From positions 5,223,501 through 5,287,500 of the forward strand of contig NZ_CP063849.1 in assembly GCF_015277775.1 (NCBI RefSeq): a stretch of 64,000 nucleotides of DNA, given 5' to 3'. The notes beneath the pieces were generated by a model. It made no database searches. It was not told the DNA's origin and saw only the letters and a program-made list of their open reading frames with translations. Every line of letters begins with the position of its first letter. Position 1 is the first letter of the stretch. This DNA comes from Paludibaculum fermentans. Its GTDB lineage: Bacteria; Acidobacteriota; Terriglobia; Bryobacterales; Bryobacteraceae. This document shows positions 47,797 to 57,864 of this stretch, one piece after another. Both the position numbers and the translations under genes were made by a program.

Positions 47797-49581
47797 CTAG
47801 TTCGCCGGTGACGGATCTTCGATCACAACCGGCGGTTCCTGAACCACGAGGGTGACCGGGATCTCGAGCACCGGGTGGAACGCGTCGTTAACGGTGACCT
47901 TGATGATCGTTTTGTACTCGCCCGGGGCCAGCCCATCCGGGTTGACGCTGAGCTTGAGCTTCATCGGAACCGTGCCGCCGTCCTTCTCGAGGATCAGCCA
48001 GGGCTCGGTGCTCTCGGGACCTTCGGCGGGGAAGGCCTGTGGACAACCGGCGTAGACCACGGAATTGATGGGTGCGGGCACTTCGCCGCCCAGGACATAG
48101 GTGAATCGCGCTTCGGAGAGATCGCCAAACCAGATGCCCAGCCAGGGGTCACAGATCTGGCAGACGAAAGCGTCGTTTCCGCTGCCGAGCTTGGTCTGCA
48201 GGGCGTTGGCCGACAGAGGCAGGTCAGACGAGTAAGTGATGCCCGCGATGGTGGCGGACTCGCCGGGTCCCAGCGTCAGTGCCAGCGATTCGTCATTCTC
48301 GACACCGCCCCAGAAGGTGGAGGAGATCAGTTGCTTCTGGTCCACATCGAGCCGCAGCAGGAACGCATCGAACTTGCCGCCGTGGTTCGACTGCAGGGCG
48401 CGGAAGCCGGGGAAATCCGGCGAGTTCGTGTAGCCGGTGATATAGACATAGCCGCGGGCATCGATCTTCACGGCGGTGGCGGTTTCGTCCGGATCCGTCG
48501 GCCCGGAGGAACTGCCGCCTAGGTAGGTGAGGTATTCGGCGGCGGTCCCGTCGACGCTTAGGCGTAGGAGAAATGCGTCGCGGAAACCACCGCCGAAGGC
48601 TGTTTGCAGTGCATTTTCGGAGGTAGGCAATTGCTTGGAGGAGGTATGGCCGACTACGTAGGCGCGTCCATCGCGGTCCACGGTCAGGCCCCGAATCGAG
48701 GTGTAGCCGCCCTTCCAGCCGACGTAGGTGAAGTAAATCAAGCCGTCGCCTTCGGGCTTTACGCGAGCCACAAAGCTGGAGTAGCTCTGGGGCAAGGTGA
48801 TGTAGGCACCCTCGGTGGCCATGCCGGTGGACATGGTCTCGCCGGCCACGTAGAGCGAGTCGTCTGGACCGACTGCGATGGCGTAGATGTTGTCGGTGCC
48901 GCTGTTCCCACCCAGGTAGGTGGCGTAGGCGAGTTGGAAGTCGGGCGTGATCTTGGCGATGAAGGCATCCTGGCCGCCGCCGGAGATCTGCGGCTGCATC
49001 GCGTTCTTCACGGGCAACTGCGCGGAGGAGGCGCGGCCGGCGAGGTAGATGTTGCCGACGGAATCGAGCGCAAGGGCGAGACCTTCCTCATTGCGCTCGC
49101 CGCCGAAGTAGGTGGAGAAGAGGAGCGTCCCCTCCGGATCGAACTTCATGACGAAGCAGATGTTGAGGCCGCCCTGCTTGTCCTGGATGGGGTGGAGCAG
49201 CGGAAGATCGCGGGCTCCGGTGGTGCCGGCCACATAGATGTTGCCGTCTTTGTCGAGCGCGACGGCGTGGGCCACGGTATTGGAGGAACCGCCGATCTGC
49301 GCGCGCCAGAGCACTTCCTTGCCTTCTGAGCTGTACTTGGTGAGGTAGGCCTTGAAAACGGCCGAATTCAGGGGCTTGCCGCCGACGGGCTTCACTGGGA
49401 TGTCGCGCGATTCGCTTTCGCCGGCGACATAGATAAAGCCGCCGGGATCGACTGCGACCGCTGTCGCGTCGTCGTACCGGTCGCCGCCATTAAAGGTGGA
49501 AAAGACGAGACGCTTGTCTTCCGAAGGGGATTGCGCAGCCAGCACAGCCGCGAAGGCAAAGAGTGAGATGATCTTCCGCAT
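47797..49581 (-). CDS. SBBP-repeat secreted beta-propeller protein
   Basis: 594 residues from ATG 49579-49581, which begins a signal peptide (RKIISLFAFAAVLAAQS). Many repeats of the SBBP type follow, with recurring G-G/S-x-D-x-A-xx-A-x-A-V/L-D-x-x-G-x-I/V-Y-V-A-G-x-T pattern: YDDATAVAVDPGGFIYVAGE, TVAHAVALDKDGNIYVAGT, EEGLALALDSVGNIYLAGRA, TDNIYAIAVGPDDSLYVAGE, TSIRGLTVDRDGRAYVVGH, and TATAVKIDARGYVYITGYT. A C-terminal Ig/BACON-like beta segment (VPMKLKLSVNPDGLAPGEYK) ends the protein. Probably a surface or extracellular binding protein; ligand unknown. No ribosome-binding site is clear. Confidence 0.85.
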   Translation of the reverse strand: MRKIISLFAFAAVLAAQSPSEDKRLVFSTFNGGDRYDDATAVAVDPGGFIYVAGESESRDIPVKPVGGKPLNSAVFKAYLTKYSSEGKEVLWRAQIGGSSNTVAHAVALDKDGNIYVAGTTGARDLPLLHPIQDKQGGLNICFVMKFDPEGTLLFSTYFGGERNEEGLALALDSVGNIYLAGRASSAQLPVKNAMQPQISGGGQDAFIAKITPDFQLAYATYLGGNSGTDNIYAIAVGPDDSLYVAGETMSTGMATEGAYITLPQSYSSFVARVKPEGDGLIYFTYVGWKGGYTSIRGLTVDRDGRAYVVGHTSSKQLPTSENALQTAFGGGFRDAFLLRLSVDGTAAEYLTYLGGSSSGPTDPDETATAVKIDARGYVYITGYTNSPDFPGFRALQSNHGGKFDAFLLRLDVDQKQLISSTFWGGVENDESLALTLGPGESATIAGITYSSDLPLSANALQTKLGSGNDAFVCQICDPWLGIWFGDLSEARFTYVLGGEVPAPINSVVYAGCPQAFPAEGPESTEPWLILEKDGGTVPMKLKLSVNPDGLAPGEYKTIIKVTVNDAFHPVLEIPVTLVVQEPPVVIEDPSPAN

Positions 49582-49679
49582 ACACACAGAACGCGCGGTG
49601 ACCGCGGAGAAGGGATCACGGTGTGAAGTGGATTCGCGAAACAATTTTTCGGAGTCCTGGAGTGCCAGGCCTCCCGGAA

Positions 49680-52556
49680 TCAGGCGAGGGTAATGAGCGC
49701 GCCGGGCAGGCGTCCAAATAAGGCCCGCAATGGAATGGATCCGGCGCACGTCCAGCGCTCATTTGTCAGGACATTCACAATGTTCCTGCCTGCCAACTCT
49801 TCGGGCACCGGCAGCACGGTTTCGTGCCAGCCCGCGGCTGCCGAAGCATAGGGTGCACCGGCCAGGAGCCCCGCCATCCAGCGCAAGCCCGCGGCCAGCA
49901 GCACACGCCCGCTCTGCACGCGCGCGAAGGCCACAAGGTGGTCGGCGATGGGGCCGGTGGCATACAGCGGAATGTACTCGCCCTCTATCACCAGGTCCGG
50001 GTTGTCCCGGCGCAGGTTGAGACCGATGGCCGTGATCGCCGCCTTCAACTCGCCGGTATCGACCTGGGGGGCGATCTGGGCGAAGTCGAACACGCGATTC
50101 CCAGCGCGTGAGCGCTCGTACTCCGGTTGCCAGCGGCCGAGCCAGTTCTGCCTGGAATCAAAGTCGATCGATTGGCGGTTGTCGGGGTCAACAAGGGTCA
50201 AGTCCCAAAACTCGGTGCCTTGATAGAAATCCGTGACGCCCGGCGAACCCAGCTTGAGCGTGAGCTGCGACAGTGAGTTCAAAGAACCAAAGAATGCGAT
50301 GCGATCCGCAAAGGCGGCAAAGGACTCCCGGAACGCCGATGTGTGCTGCTCAGTGAAGAGACTGCGGATGAAGTGCGCCAATGCCGCGTCATACTCATTC
50401 GACGGATTGATCCAACTGGAGTGGGTCTTGGCCTCTTTCACGGCCTTGGCCATGTAAGCAAGGATGCGGTCGTGCAACCGGTCATCCTCCCAGCCCGTCG
50501 AGGTGGGCCAGATGGCCAGCAGGCTCTGGTAGAAAAGGTACTCATCGTTGCGGTCCGGCGCCACCTGCCCACCGGTGCGTGTGCGCGCGGGCGAAACGTA
50601 TCGGGACCAGCTTCGCAGTTGTTTGCGCCACTCATCGGGTAGTTCAGAAAGCACGCTGATCCGCACGCGGGCATCCTCCCCACGCTTGGTGTCGTGAGTG
50701 GAGGTAGTGATCATGGAGCGAGGGCTGCGCGTCTGGCGATAGGCATTGGCGGCATGGAAGTCATCGAGCGGTGCGCCTAGTGACGCCGGCTCGCCGCCCA
50801 CTTCGTTGAGGGAGGCCAGAGGGCAGTACCGGTAAAAGGCCGTGTCTTCGATCCCCTTGGCCTGCACAGGGCTCGTGTACTGCTGAAACTTCTGCGCAAA
50901 GCGCAACCGGCGGGCGCGGGTACTGTCATCCGGCTCAGCAGGGTCGGGACACACGCACTCGCGGATGAAAGCGAAGATCGAAGACTCCATGGCCGGATTG
51001 CGGCGGATCGCTTCCCGGATCGCCTGATCGATCGCTACTTTGTCGGAGTAGGCCACGCCGCGCGGACTGATATACGTCCGGTAGACGGGGAAGCAGGCGA
51101 CCACCTCGCGGAGCGCCTCCTGCAGGCTGTCCAGGGTGAAGTCGCGATAGCGGCGGTCCTGCTCGGACATGCGGTTGAGCTCATGGGCCAGCACGTTCAG
51201 TTCGCTGACCATCGAGGTCGAGATGATCTGCTGCTTGGAGGTATACCGGATCTCTTCAAAGTCGGTACTGCGCCGGGAAAAGCTGTGATAGATGCGGCGA
51301 ATGGACTCGAGGTTCTCCGGCCGGATGAACAACCGGTTGAGCTGGTTCAGATACTCGTAGCCGGTGGTGCCATCGACGGGCCACTCCGAAGTGAGGCGCT
51401 CGGTCGAGGCCAGAATCTTCTCGACCACGATATAAGAGGTGACCTGGTCCGTGTCGACGGTTTTACGCAGTTCGTGCAGATAGCCCGAGGGGTCGTAGAG
51501 TCCGTCTATGTGATCGAGACGCAGACCGTGAGCGCGGCCCGTGCTGAAGAGGTCCAAGACCTTCTTGTGTGCGGACTCAAATACCTGCGGCGCCTCCATG
51601 CGAAGACCAGCCAGTTCGTTGATGTCGAAGAAGCGGCGATAGTTGATCTCGTGCAGGGCTGTGCGCCAATAGCAGAGCCGGTATGGCTGCAGTTCGAGCA
51701 GTTCGTGGAGAAGATTGAAGCTGGCCGGATCGCCAGGGCGGCCATTGAACTCCTCAACATTCCGGTCGACGTGGCTCCGCAGAGCATCCGACTGGGACAG
51801 CAATCGGGACAGACGCTGGCTGGCGATGGTCAGCTCGCGAGCCCTGTCATTGCGTGCTGCCAGCGAAGTATCGGTGTAAGGGGGCAAATGGTCCAACTGA
51901 AACAGAATGCTGAGGTATTCCTGCTGGGCTTCCGGCTGATCCTGCAGCAACTCGGGTAGCGCCTCGGCGCGATGCCGCAGAATGAGGCGGCACTGGCGCG
52001 GATTGAGAGGCAGGTTGTTATCCCAGTAACGCAGGTGGAAGTCCCCGCACTGATGGACGACCTGCAACTCTCCTGCCTCCAGCACTGAACCGTATTGGTG
52101 TCCCAGGATGGGCAGGAGCACTTTGTTCTCGAGTTCCGCTTTGACGGGCTGCCAGTCGATGTCGAAATACTCAGCGAAGGAAGAGGATGGACCGTTGCGG
52201 AGGACATCGCGCCAGGCCTCGTTGTACAGGGGATCGGTGCACATGTGGTTGGCCACGTAGTCGAGGATCAGCCCCATGGAACTGCGTGCCGCGGCCTCGC
52301 ACAGCCTGTTGTAGCCGTGTTCTCCGCCCAGTTCCGGATTGATTTCGGCCAGGTCGCAGATGTCGTAGCCGTGCTGGCTGTGCGGCCGGGCCTTCCAGAT
52401 GGGTGAGAGGTACAGGTGGGTCACTCCGAGCCCGGCGAAGTACGGCACCAGCCGCGTTACGTCATCGAACACAAGCCCGTCGTTTAGCTGCAGCCGGTAA
52501 GTGCTCACGGGATAGGACGGAATGCCGGGTGTCACTTCAGTCTTCTCCTTTGCCAT
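49680..52556 (-). CDS. treY: (1->4)-alpha-D-glucan 1-alpha-D-glucosylmutase / maltooligosyl trehalose synthase
   Basis: 958 residues from ATG 52554-52556. The N-terminal GH13 segment is diagnostic for Tre[41 protein letters not shown] and [19 protein letters not shown]. Further along are [37 protein letters not shown] (catalytic Asp region), [13 protein letters not shown] (Glu) and [20 protein letters not shown] (HD). It turns the reducing end of alpha-glucans into a trehalosyl end; TreZ then releases trehalose. The gene overlaps the 3' end of treZ by about 20 bases, so it belongs to a treZ-treY operon. Confidence 0.94.
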   Translation of the reverse strand: MAKEKTEVTPGIPSYPVSTYRLQLNDGLVFDDVTRLVPYFAGLGVTHLYLSPIWKARPHSQHGYDICDLAEINPELGGEHGYNRLCEAAARSSMGLILDYVANHMCTDPLYNEAWRDVLRNGPSSSFAEYFDIDWQPVKAELENKVLLPILGHQYGSVLEAGELQVVHQCGDFHLRYWDNNLPLNPRQCRLILRHRAEALPELLQDQPEAQQEYLSILFQLDHLPPYTDTSLAARNDRARELTIASQRLSRLLSQSDALRSHVDRNVEEFNGRPGDPASFNLLHELLELQPYRLCYWRTALHEINYRRFFDINELAGLRMEAPQVFESAHKKVLDLFSTGRAHGLRLDHIDGLYDPSGYLHELRKTVDTDQVTSYIVVEKILASTERLTSEWPVDGTTGYEYLNQLNRLFIRPENLESIRRIYHSFSRRSTDFEEIRYTSKQQIISTSMVSELNVLAHELNRMSEQDRRYRDFTLDSLQEALREVVACFPVYRTYISPRGVAYSDKVAIDQAIREAIRRNPAMESSIFAFIRECVCPDPAEPDDSTRARRLRFAQKFQQYTSPVQAKGIEDTAFYRYCPLASLNEVGGEPASLGAPLDDFHAANAYRQTRSPRSMITTSTHDTKRGEDARVRISVLSELPDEWRKQLRSWSRYVSPARTRTGGQVAPDRNDEYLFYQSLLAIWPTSTGWEDDRLHDRILAYMAKAVKEAKTHSSWINPSNEYDAALAHFIRSLFTEQHTSAFRESFAAFADRIAFFGSLNSLSQLTLKLGSPGVTDFYQGTEFWDLTLVDPDNRQSIDFDSRQNWLGRWQPEYERSRAGNRVFDFAQIAPQVDTGELKAAITAIGLNLRRDNPDLVIEGEYIPLYATGPIADHLVAFARVQSGRVLLAAGLRWMAGLLAGAPYASAAAGWHETVLPVPEELAGRNIVNVLTNERWTCAGSIPLRALFGRLPGALITLA

Positions 52557-54372
52557 CGAAGAACAATGCGCAGCCCGCGCGCCCAAACTGGAGCGGTCGA
52601 CCCACCTCTTCACCAGGTCGCGGCATTGGATCAGGCACAAACTCGGGATCCTCGCTGGTCAGGAGAAGGACACCGGACGGGCACGCGCCGGGCAATTCTC
52701 CTCCACCCTGCAATGCCACGACCAGCGTGAACGCCTGATGATCGTCACGCCATTCCAGCGTGATGAGCCCGGCCTGTTCACCTACTGTGCAGTGCAGGGA
52801 CCGGCAGCGGATCCGGCGCCGCAGTTGAATGAGCCGCGTGTACCAGCGGAGCATGGCTTGATGCTCTGGCTGCTCCCGTTCGCGCCATCGCAACTTACTG
52901 CGAAGAAAGGTATCGTCCGCCTGGGGATCAGGAATCGAGGTCCGGCTCGCTTCGTCGGAGAACTCAGGGAAATGGGCGAACTCTCGCCGCCGGCCGTCGC
53001 TCACCAGGGGGCCCAGTTGTTCGTTGTGGTCAGTAAAAAACTGAAACGGGGTAGTCGCCGCCCATTCCTGTCCCATGAAGAGCAGCGGGGTCTCGGGCGC
53101 CAGGAGCAGCAGAGCGCTCGCGGCCCGATGGGCGTGATTGGGGATCTGGTGATGGAGCCGCTCGCCTCGGGCGCGATTCCCAATCTGGTCGTGGTTCTGG
53201 ATGCAGATGATGAACCGGCTGCGGTCCAGATCTCCTGTGGGCGTGCCGCGCGGCGCGTCGTGGTGAACGGAGTGCTGTCCCTCATAGAACCAGCCGTTCC
53301 GCAGAGTGCGGGCGATGCTGGCAGGCTCGCCGTCATAGTCCGCGTAGTAGCCTGCGGTATCACCGGCCAGGGCTCGCCGAACATGGTGATGGAAATCGTC
53401 GGCCCATACGGCGTCAATTCCGTAGCCGCCCTGCTGCGGCGGCTGCAGGATTGTATTGAGATTGCGGGCATCTTCCGCGATCACCTGGACGCTCCGCCCC
53501 AGCTCGGCCGCACGGTGGTGCAGCGCCTCAGCAAACTCCGCCAGGAAATGCAAGGCGCTACGGTCCTGGATGGCGTGAGTGGCATCCAGGCGGAAACCGT
53601 CAATGTGGTATTCCTCCAGCCAGTGCAGTGCATTGCAGACGAAGAAGGCGCGTGTATTGGCGGAGTGTTCTTCATCGAAGTTGAGACTGTCGCCCCACGG
53701 CGTCTTCACACGTGTGGAGTAGAAGCCGGTGTGAAAGAGCCGGTGATAGGCGCCGTCCGGGCCGAAGTGGTTGTAGACGACATCAAGATAAACGGCGAGG
53801 CCCAGCGAGTGGGCGTGATTCACGAATGCGCGCAGGTCCTCAGGCCGGCCGTAGTTTCGATTGGGTGCATAAAGAGAGACTCCATCGTAGCCCCAGTTCC
53901 GGCGGCCCGGGCTATCGGCGAGGGGCATGAACTCGGCGGCCGTTATGCCGAGATCACTCAATTGTCCAAGCCGATCCTTCGCGGCGGCGAAGGTCCCTTG
54001 CGGCGTAAACGCTCCGCAGTGCAGTTCGTAGAGCACGGCTTCGTTCCACGCGCGAGGCGAGAAGCCCGCGTCGGTCCAGGGGAATGCCGGGTCGACTACT
54101 TCCGACAGTCCGTGTACGCCATCCGGCTGAAATCGGGCAGCGGGATCAGGGAATGGACCTTGCCCGTCGATGCGGTAGCCATACCTCGCGCCGGCAGCCA
54201 GCCCCGGAACGAACACCGTCTTCAGGCCATCGGAGCGCAACTGGAGTTGGTGGGTAGACGGCGCCGGCCCATCCACTACGAGTTCAATCTGGCTCGCCGC
54301 ACTCCATACCTGGAACAGGACCCCGTCGGCTTTCAGGATGGCCCCAAAGCGGCGTCCATCCAAGCCGCTCAA
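52537..54372 (-). CDS. treZ: Malto-oligosyltrehalose trehalohydrolase
   Basis: 611 residues, start TTG 54370-54372 whose TTGA overlaps the stop of the upstream GH15 gene. An N-terminal CBM48-like beta domain (VLFQVWSAASQIELVV, KTVFVPGLAAGARYGYRID) precedes the GH13 barrel: VLYELHCGAFTPQGTFAAA, DGVSLYAPNRNYGRPEDLRA, VYLDVVYNHFGPDG, IDGFRLDATHAIQDRS (Asp nucleophile), VQVIAEDARNLN (Glu), and FIICIQNHDQIGNRARGERL (HD). The product releases trehalose from maltooligosyl-trehalose. Located between a GH15 gene and treY; a debranching enzyme gene (treX) is not in the window. Confidence 0.95.
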   Translation of the reverse strand: MSGLDGRRFGAILKADGVLFQVWSAASQIELVVDGPAPSTHQLQLRSDGLKTVFVPGLAAGARYGYRIDGQGPFPDPAARFQPDGVHGLSEVVDPAFPWTDAGFSPRAWNEAVLYELHCGAFTPQGTFAAAKDRLGQLSDLGITAAEFMPLADSPGRRNWGYDGVSLYAPNRNYGRPEDLRAFVNHAHSLGLAVYLDVVYNHFGPDGAYHRLFHTGFYSTRVKTPWGDSLNFDEEHSANTRAFFVCNALHWLEEYHIDGFRLDATHAIQDRSALHFLAEFAEALHHRAAELGRSVQVIAEDARNLNTILQPPQQGGYGIDAVWADDFHHHVRRALAGDTAGYYADYDGEPASIARTLRNGWFYEGQHSVHHDAPRGTPTGDLDRSRFIICIQNHDQIGNRARGERLHHQIPNHAHRAASALLLLAPETPLLFMGQEWAATTPFQFFTDHNEQLGPLVSDGRRREFAHFPEFSDEASRTSIPDPQADDTFLRSKLRWREREQPEHQAMLRWYTRLIQLRRRIRCRSLHCTVGEQAGLITLEWRDDHQAFTLVVALQGGGELPGACPSGVLLLTSEDPEFVPDPMPRPGEEVGRPLQFGRAGCALFFDGKGED

Positions 54373-56255
54373 CTGGCGTACTCCCGCCCATCGAGCCGGG
54401 CGTTGAGATTCAAAGCCGCGCTCACGAGGCCCAGGTGAGTGAACGCCTGCGGGATGTTGCCCAGTGATTCCCCAGTGGGCCCGATCTCTTCCGAATACAA
54501 GCCAAGGTGATTGCAGTAAGTGAGCATCTTTTCAAAGATCAGACGGGCTTCCTCCAGGCGCCCGGCGCGCGTAAGCGCCTCGACAAGCCAGAAAGTACAC
54601 ATGCTGAAAGTGCCTTCTCCTCCGGAGATCCCGTCATCGGTGAACACCTCGCCGTGCAACTGATAGCGATAGACCAGACTGTCGGAGACGAGCGCTTCAA
54701 TGGTGCGGTCGATGGTGCTCAACATGCGTGGGTCTGTCGGGGCTATGAAATGGACGAGCGGCATGAGCAGATTGGCGGCGTCGAGGGCCTTGGTGCCCGC
54801 GGCCTGCACGAAAGACTGCTGGTCAGCGTCCCAACCATGCGTCATGATCCACTCGAAGACCTTGTCCCGCTCCTGTTCCAGATGGGCCCGGTTGAGCGGC
54901 AGGCTACGGCGCGCGGCCAGGCGCAGTCCGCGATCCAGCGCGACCCAGCATTGCAGCTTGGAATAGATGAAGTGCTGGCGCTGGCTGCGCACCTCCCACA
55001 GCCCTTCATCGGGCTGCTGCCAGTTCGCCGCGACCCATTCCAGCATGACCCGCACCTGCTTCCAGAAGCTGTACGAGATGGGCGTGACGTGCTTGTCGTA
55101 GAGATCGATTGAATCGACCACCTCGCCGTAGATATCGAGCTGCAGTTGGTTGTATGCGCCGTTGCCTACGCGCACCGGACGCGAACCGCGGTAGCCCTCA
55201 AAATGATCGAGGGTGAACTCCGTCAGGTCGTGGCGGCCATCGATAGCGTACATGACGTTCAACGGCCCATTGACGCGCTCCTGCTCGTGGATGCGGCTCT
55301 CGAGCCAGCCCATGAAGGCGGTAGCCTCCTCAGTGAATCCCAATCGAAGGAAGGCGTAGACGGTGAAGGCGGCGTCGCGAATCCACGTGTAGCGGTAGTC
55401 CCAGTTGCGGGTCCCGCCCACCTCTTCAGGCAGGCTACACGTGGGCGCTGCCACGATCGCGCCCGTGGGGCGAAAGGTGAGCAACTTCAGGACGAGCGCC
55501 GAACGGATGATGCGCTCACGCCACCGTCCCGTGTAGGTGCAGCGGCTGAGCCACCCGCGCCAGTATTTCACGGCCTGATCCATGAGGATCTCGCCATCGA
55601 CCGTGTCGTGCCCGCCCGGCGTGGGCTCTCCGTGCTCCAGAAAGCGGAGGGAGAAGGTGAAGCTCTCCTTGGGATGGATCGTGAACTCGGCGATGGCGTG
55701 GCCGTTTTCCTCCGCAATCGGCACAGGGCTGCTCAGTGCAAGGCTGCCTTGCTCGCTCCGGAAGAGGCAGCCCCAGGGGCGAACTTCCGTGTCGTGCGGA
55801 GCCAGGGCGTAGCCGAAGGCCGGTGAGCAATCGAGCCGGATCCGCGTGACACCGCGCACCCCGCGGACAATGCGGATGATCTCACTGGGCGCCTGGGCGC
55901 CAGCCCATACGACATCGTCCCGCACGGGCATGAAGTCGAGGACTTCCGCCACGCCATCGGGCCGCAGGAACCGTGTCATGAGGACGTTTGTCTCGGGCAG
56001 ATACATCTGCCGGTTGACGCCCTCCGTTACGGGTGCGATTCGAAAGTAACCGCCCTTACCCTGATCTAAAATCGCTCCGAAAATGCTTGGCGAATCAAAG
56101 CTCGGCAAGCAGCACCAATCGATCTCGCCCTCCGTAGAGACCAATGCAACCGACTGCAAATTGCCGATGATCCCGCAGGATTCAATCGGCCGGTACATCC
56201 TTGGCTTCGAGTCTGAGCCCATTCCCAAGTCGAAGGTACCTCCAGATGCTTGCAT
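54369..56255 (-). CDS. GH15 family glucoamylase/trehalase-like protein
   Basis: 628 residues. The N-terminal GH15-associated beta domain is recognisable (ESCGIIGNLQSVALVSTEGE, IDWCCLPSFDSPSIFGAIL) and the (alpha/alpha)6 barrel follows: RSALVLKLLTFRPTGAIVAA, PTCSLPEEVGGTRNWDYRYT, WIRDAAFTVYAFLRLGF (the RDA motif), and MEPLESRIH-type helix segments; the later GEGTFSMCTFWLVEALTRAG holds the second catalytic Glu region. Such proteins hydrolyse trehalose or terminal alpha-glucosyl residues. First gene of a GH15-treZ-treY operon. The start is uncertain: ATG 56253-56255 is used, but ATG 56221-56223 or 56196-56198 would also suit; none has a good ribosome-binding site. Confidence 0.87.
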   Translation of the reverse strand: MQASGGTFDLGMGSDSKPRMYRPIESCGIIGNLQSVALVSTEGEIDWCCLPSFDSPSIFGAILDQGKGGYFRIAPVTEGVNRQMYLPETNVLMTRFLRPDGVAEVLDFMPVRDDVVWAGAQAPSEIIRIVRGVRGVTRIRLDCSPAFGYALAPHDTEVRPWGCLFRSEQGSLALSSPVPIAEENGHAIAEFTIHPKESFTFSLRFLEHGEPTPGGHDTVDGEILMDQAVKYWRGWLSRCTYTGRWRERIIRSALVLKLLTFRPTGAIVAAPTCSLPEEVGGTRNWDYRYTWIRDAAFTVYAFLRLGFTEEATAFMGWLESRIHEQERVNGPLNVMYAIDGRHDLTEFTLDHFEGYRGSRPVRVGNGAYNQLQLDIYGEVVDSIDLYDKHVTPISYSFWKQVRVMLEWVAANWQQPDEGLWEVRSQRQHFIYSKLQCWVALDRGLRLAARRSLPLNRAHLEQERDKVFEWIMTHGWDADQQSFVQAAGTKALDAANLLMPLVHFIAPTDPRMLSTIDRTIEALVSDSLVYRYQLHGEVFTDDGISGGEGTFSMCTFWLVEALTRAGRLEEARLIFEKMLTYCNHLGLYSEEIGPTGESLGNIPQAFTHLGLVSAALNLNARLDGREYAS

Positions 56256-56324
56256 CTTCGCATAGGAGGCGCGTCCGGTTCTTTTTCGTAGTTAAGGACC
56301 TGTAAGACGGTTGACGCGATCGAG

Positions 56325-56358
56325 CCGAAAAAGGCAATGGCCGGCGTGGACCGGCCAT
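56325..56358 (-). terminator. Intrinsic terminator after the nuo operon
   Basis: On the minus strand, ATGGCCGG pairs with CCGGCCAT across a 6-base loop and is followed by TGCCTTTTTC. The 8-bp perfect stem plus T-run lies 37 bases past the nuoN stop, before the GH15 gene. Confidence 0.82.
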
Positions 56359-56394
56359 CCTGATTGCGAACTGGATTTGAGACAAATCGCGCGG

Positions 56395-57864
56395 CTATCG
56401 AATCAACGAAGCCGACCGCCCGGCGAAGTCGAGGACGAACGACGGGAAGATCCCCAGGAACAGCGTCACGATGGCCGTGCAAAGAATGGCCACGCGAATG
56501 CCGGCGCTGGGTGCGAGCAATTCCTCGGCACTCTCGGCAGGCGGCTGCATGTACATCACGACGATGATCCGCAGGTAGTAGTACGCAGCCACAGCGCTGT
56601 TCAACATGCCCAACACCGCCAGCCAGATCAGATTGGCATCCAGCGCGGCCTTGAAGATGTAGAACTTGCCGAAGAAGCCGGCGGTCAGCGGGATACCGGT
56701 CAAGGAGAGCAGGAAGATGGTGAGCATGGCGGCCACCAGCGGCTGCGTTTGGCTGAGTCCTGACAGATCCTGCGTCGCCACGTGCTTCTCACCGCGCCGC
56801 GCGACGTAAGTGACCACGGCAAATGCGCCGATGTTCATGAAGGCGTATGACGCCAGGTAGAACATGGCAGCCGCGGTGCCGATCTCACTGTGCGTGGTGA
56901 GGGCCACCATCACATAACCGGCGTGCGCGATGGAACTGTAAGCCAGCAGGCGCTTGATGTTCGTCTGGCGCAGCGCGGCAAAGTTGCCGATGATCATCGT
57001 CGCCAGCGCGGAGACCCACAGGATGGGTTCCCAGCGATCCTTCAAGGGTTCGAAAGCGGTCATCAGGATCCGCAGGAACATCGCAAAGGCGGCCGCTTTC
57101 GGGCCTACGGACATGAACGCTGTGACTGGGGCAGGCGCGCCCTGGTACACGTCGGGCGCCCACATCTGGAACGGTGCGGCGGAAACCTTGAAGGCGAGGC
57201 CGACAAAGAGCAGTGCCGTCGCGGCGCCGAGCATCACCAGGTTGGGATGATTCGTGGGATCCAGCAGCGTGGTGCGGATCGCGCTGAGGTTCGTGGTCCC
57301 CGTGAGGCCGTAGATCCAGGCCACTCCGTAGAGCAGGAAGGCAGTAGCGAACGAGCCCAGCAGGAAGTACTTCAACGCCGACTCGTTGTTCCGCTTGTCG
57401 TCGCGGAGGTAACCGGCCAGGACGTAACTGGCGATAGACGAGCATTCCAGCCCGATGAACAGCATGATGAGTTCGTTGGCGGAAACCATCAGGCACTGGC
57501 CGATGATGGAGAACAGCATCACCGCGTAGTATTCGCCGGATTCGTGCTGCTCCAGCTTCAGGTAGTTCGTGGAGATCAGCACAATGAGCAGCCCCACGAC
57601 CATGACAAGGATCCGGAAGAATGCCGCGAAGCCGTCCAATACCAGCATTTTCGAGAAGGCGGTACCCGGATCGTTGGTGCCCATCACGGTCAGCACGATC
57701 CCGGCAATGAGCGCGAGGAAGGTCATCACGGCAAACTTGCGCTTGCCTTCCGGCGCACTCAGGGGCTCCATCACCATGATGAGCGTGGCGACCACGGTCA
57801 TCAGCATTTCGGGCGCGAACCGGAACAACTCCTGCGGGGAGGGTGGCACGAAACTAGCGGGCAT
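56395..57864 (-). CDS. nuoN: NADH-quinone oxidoreductase subunit N
   Basis: 489 residues, about 14 membrane helices. A proton-pumping antiporter-like subunit of complex I. Signature segments: FIGLECSSIASYVLAGYLRD, NNESALKYFLLGSFATAFLL, FQMWAPDVYQGAPAPVTAFM (conserved Lys/Pro helix break) and KRLLAYSSIAHAGYVMVAL. The start ATG 57862-57864 has AGGAG 8 bases upstream and overlaps nuoM by 11 bases; an in-frame TTG two codons earlier is less likely. Last gene of the operon. Confidence 0.94.
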   Translation of the reverse strand: MPASFVPPSPQELFRFAPEMLMTVVATLIMVMEPLSAPEGKRKFAVMTFLALIAGIVLTVMGTNDPGTAFSKMLVLDGFAAFFRILVMVVGLLIVLISTNYLKLEQHESGEYYAVMLFSIIGQCLMVSANELIMLFIGLECSSIASYVLAGYLRDDKRNNESALKYFLLGSFATAFLLYGVAWIYGLTGTTNLSAIRTTLLDPTNHPNLVMLGAATALLFVGLAFKVSAAPFQMWAPDVYQGAPAPVTAFMSVGPKAAAFAMFLRILMTAFEPLKDRWEPILWVSALATMIIGNFAALRQTNIKRLLAYSSIAHAGYVMVALTTHSEIGTAAAMFYLASYAFMNIGAFAVVTYVARRGEKHVATQDLSGLSQTQPLVAAMLTIFLLSLTGIPLTAGFFGKFYIFKAALDANLIWLAVLGMLNSAVAAYYYLRIIVVMYMQPPAESAEELLAPSAGIRVAILCTAIVTLFLGIFPSFVLDFAGRSASLIR

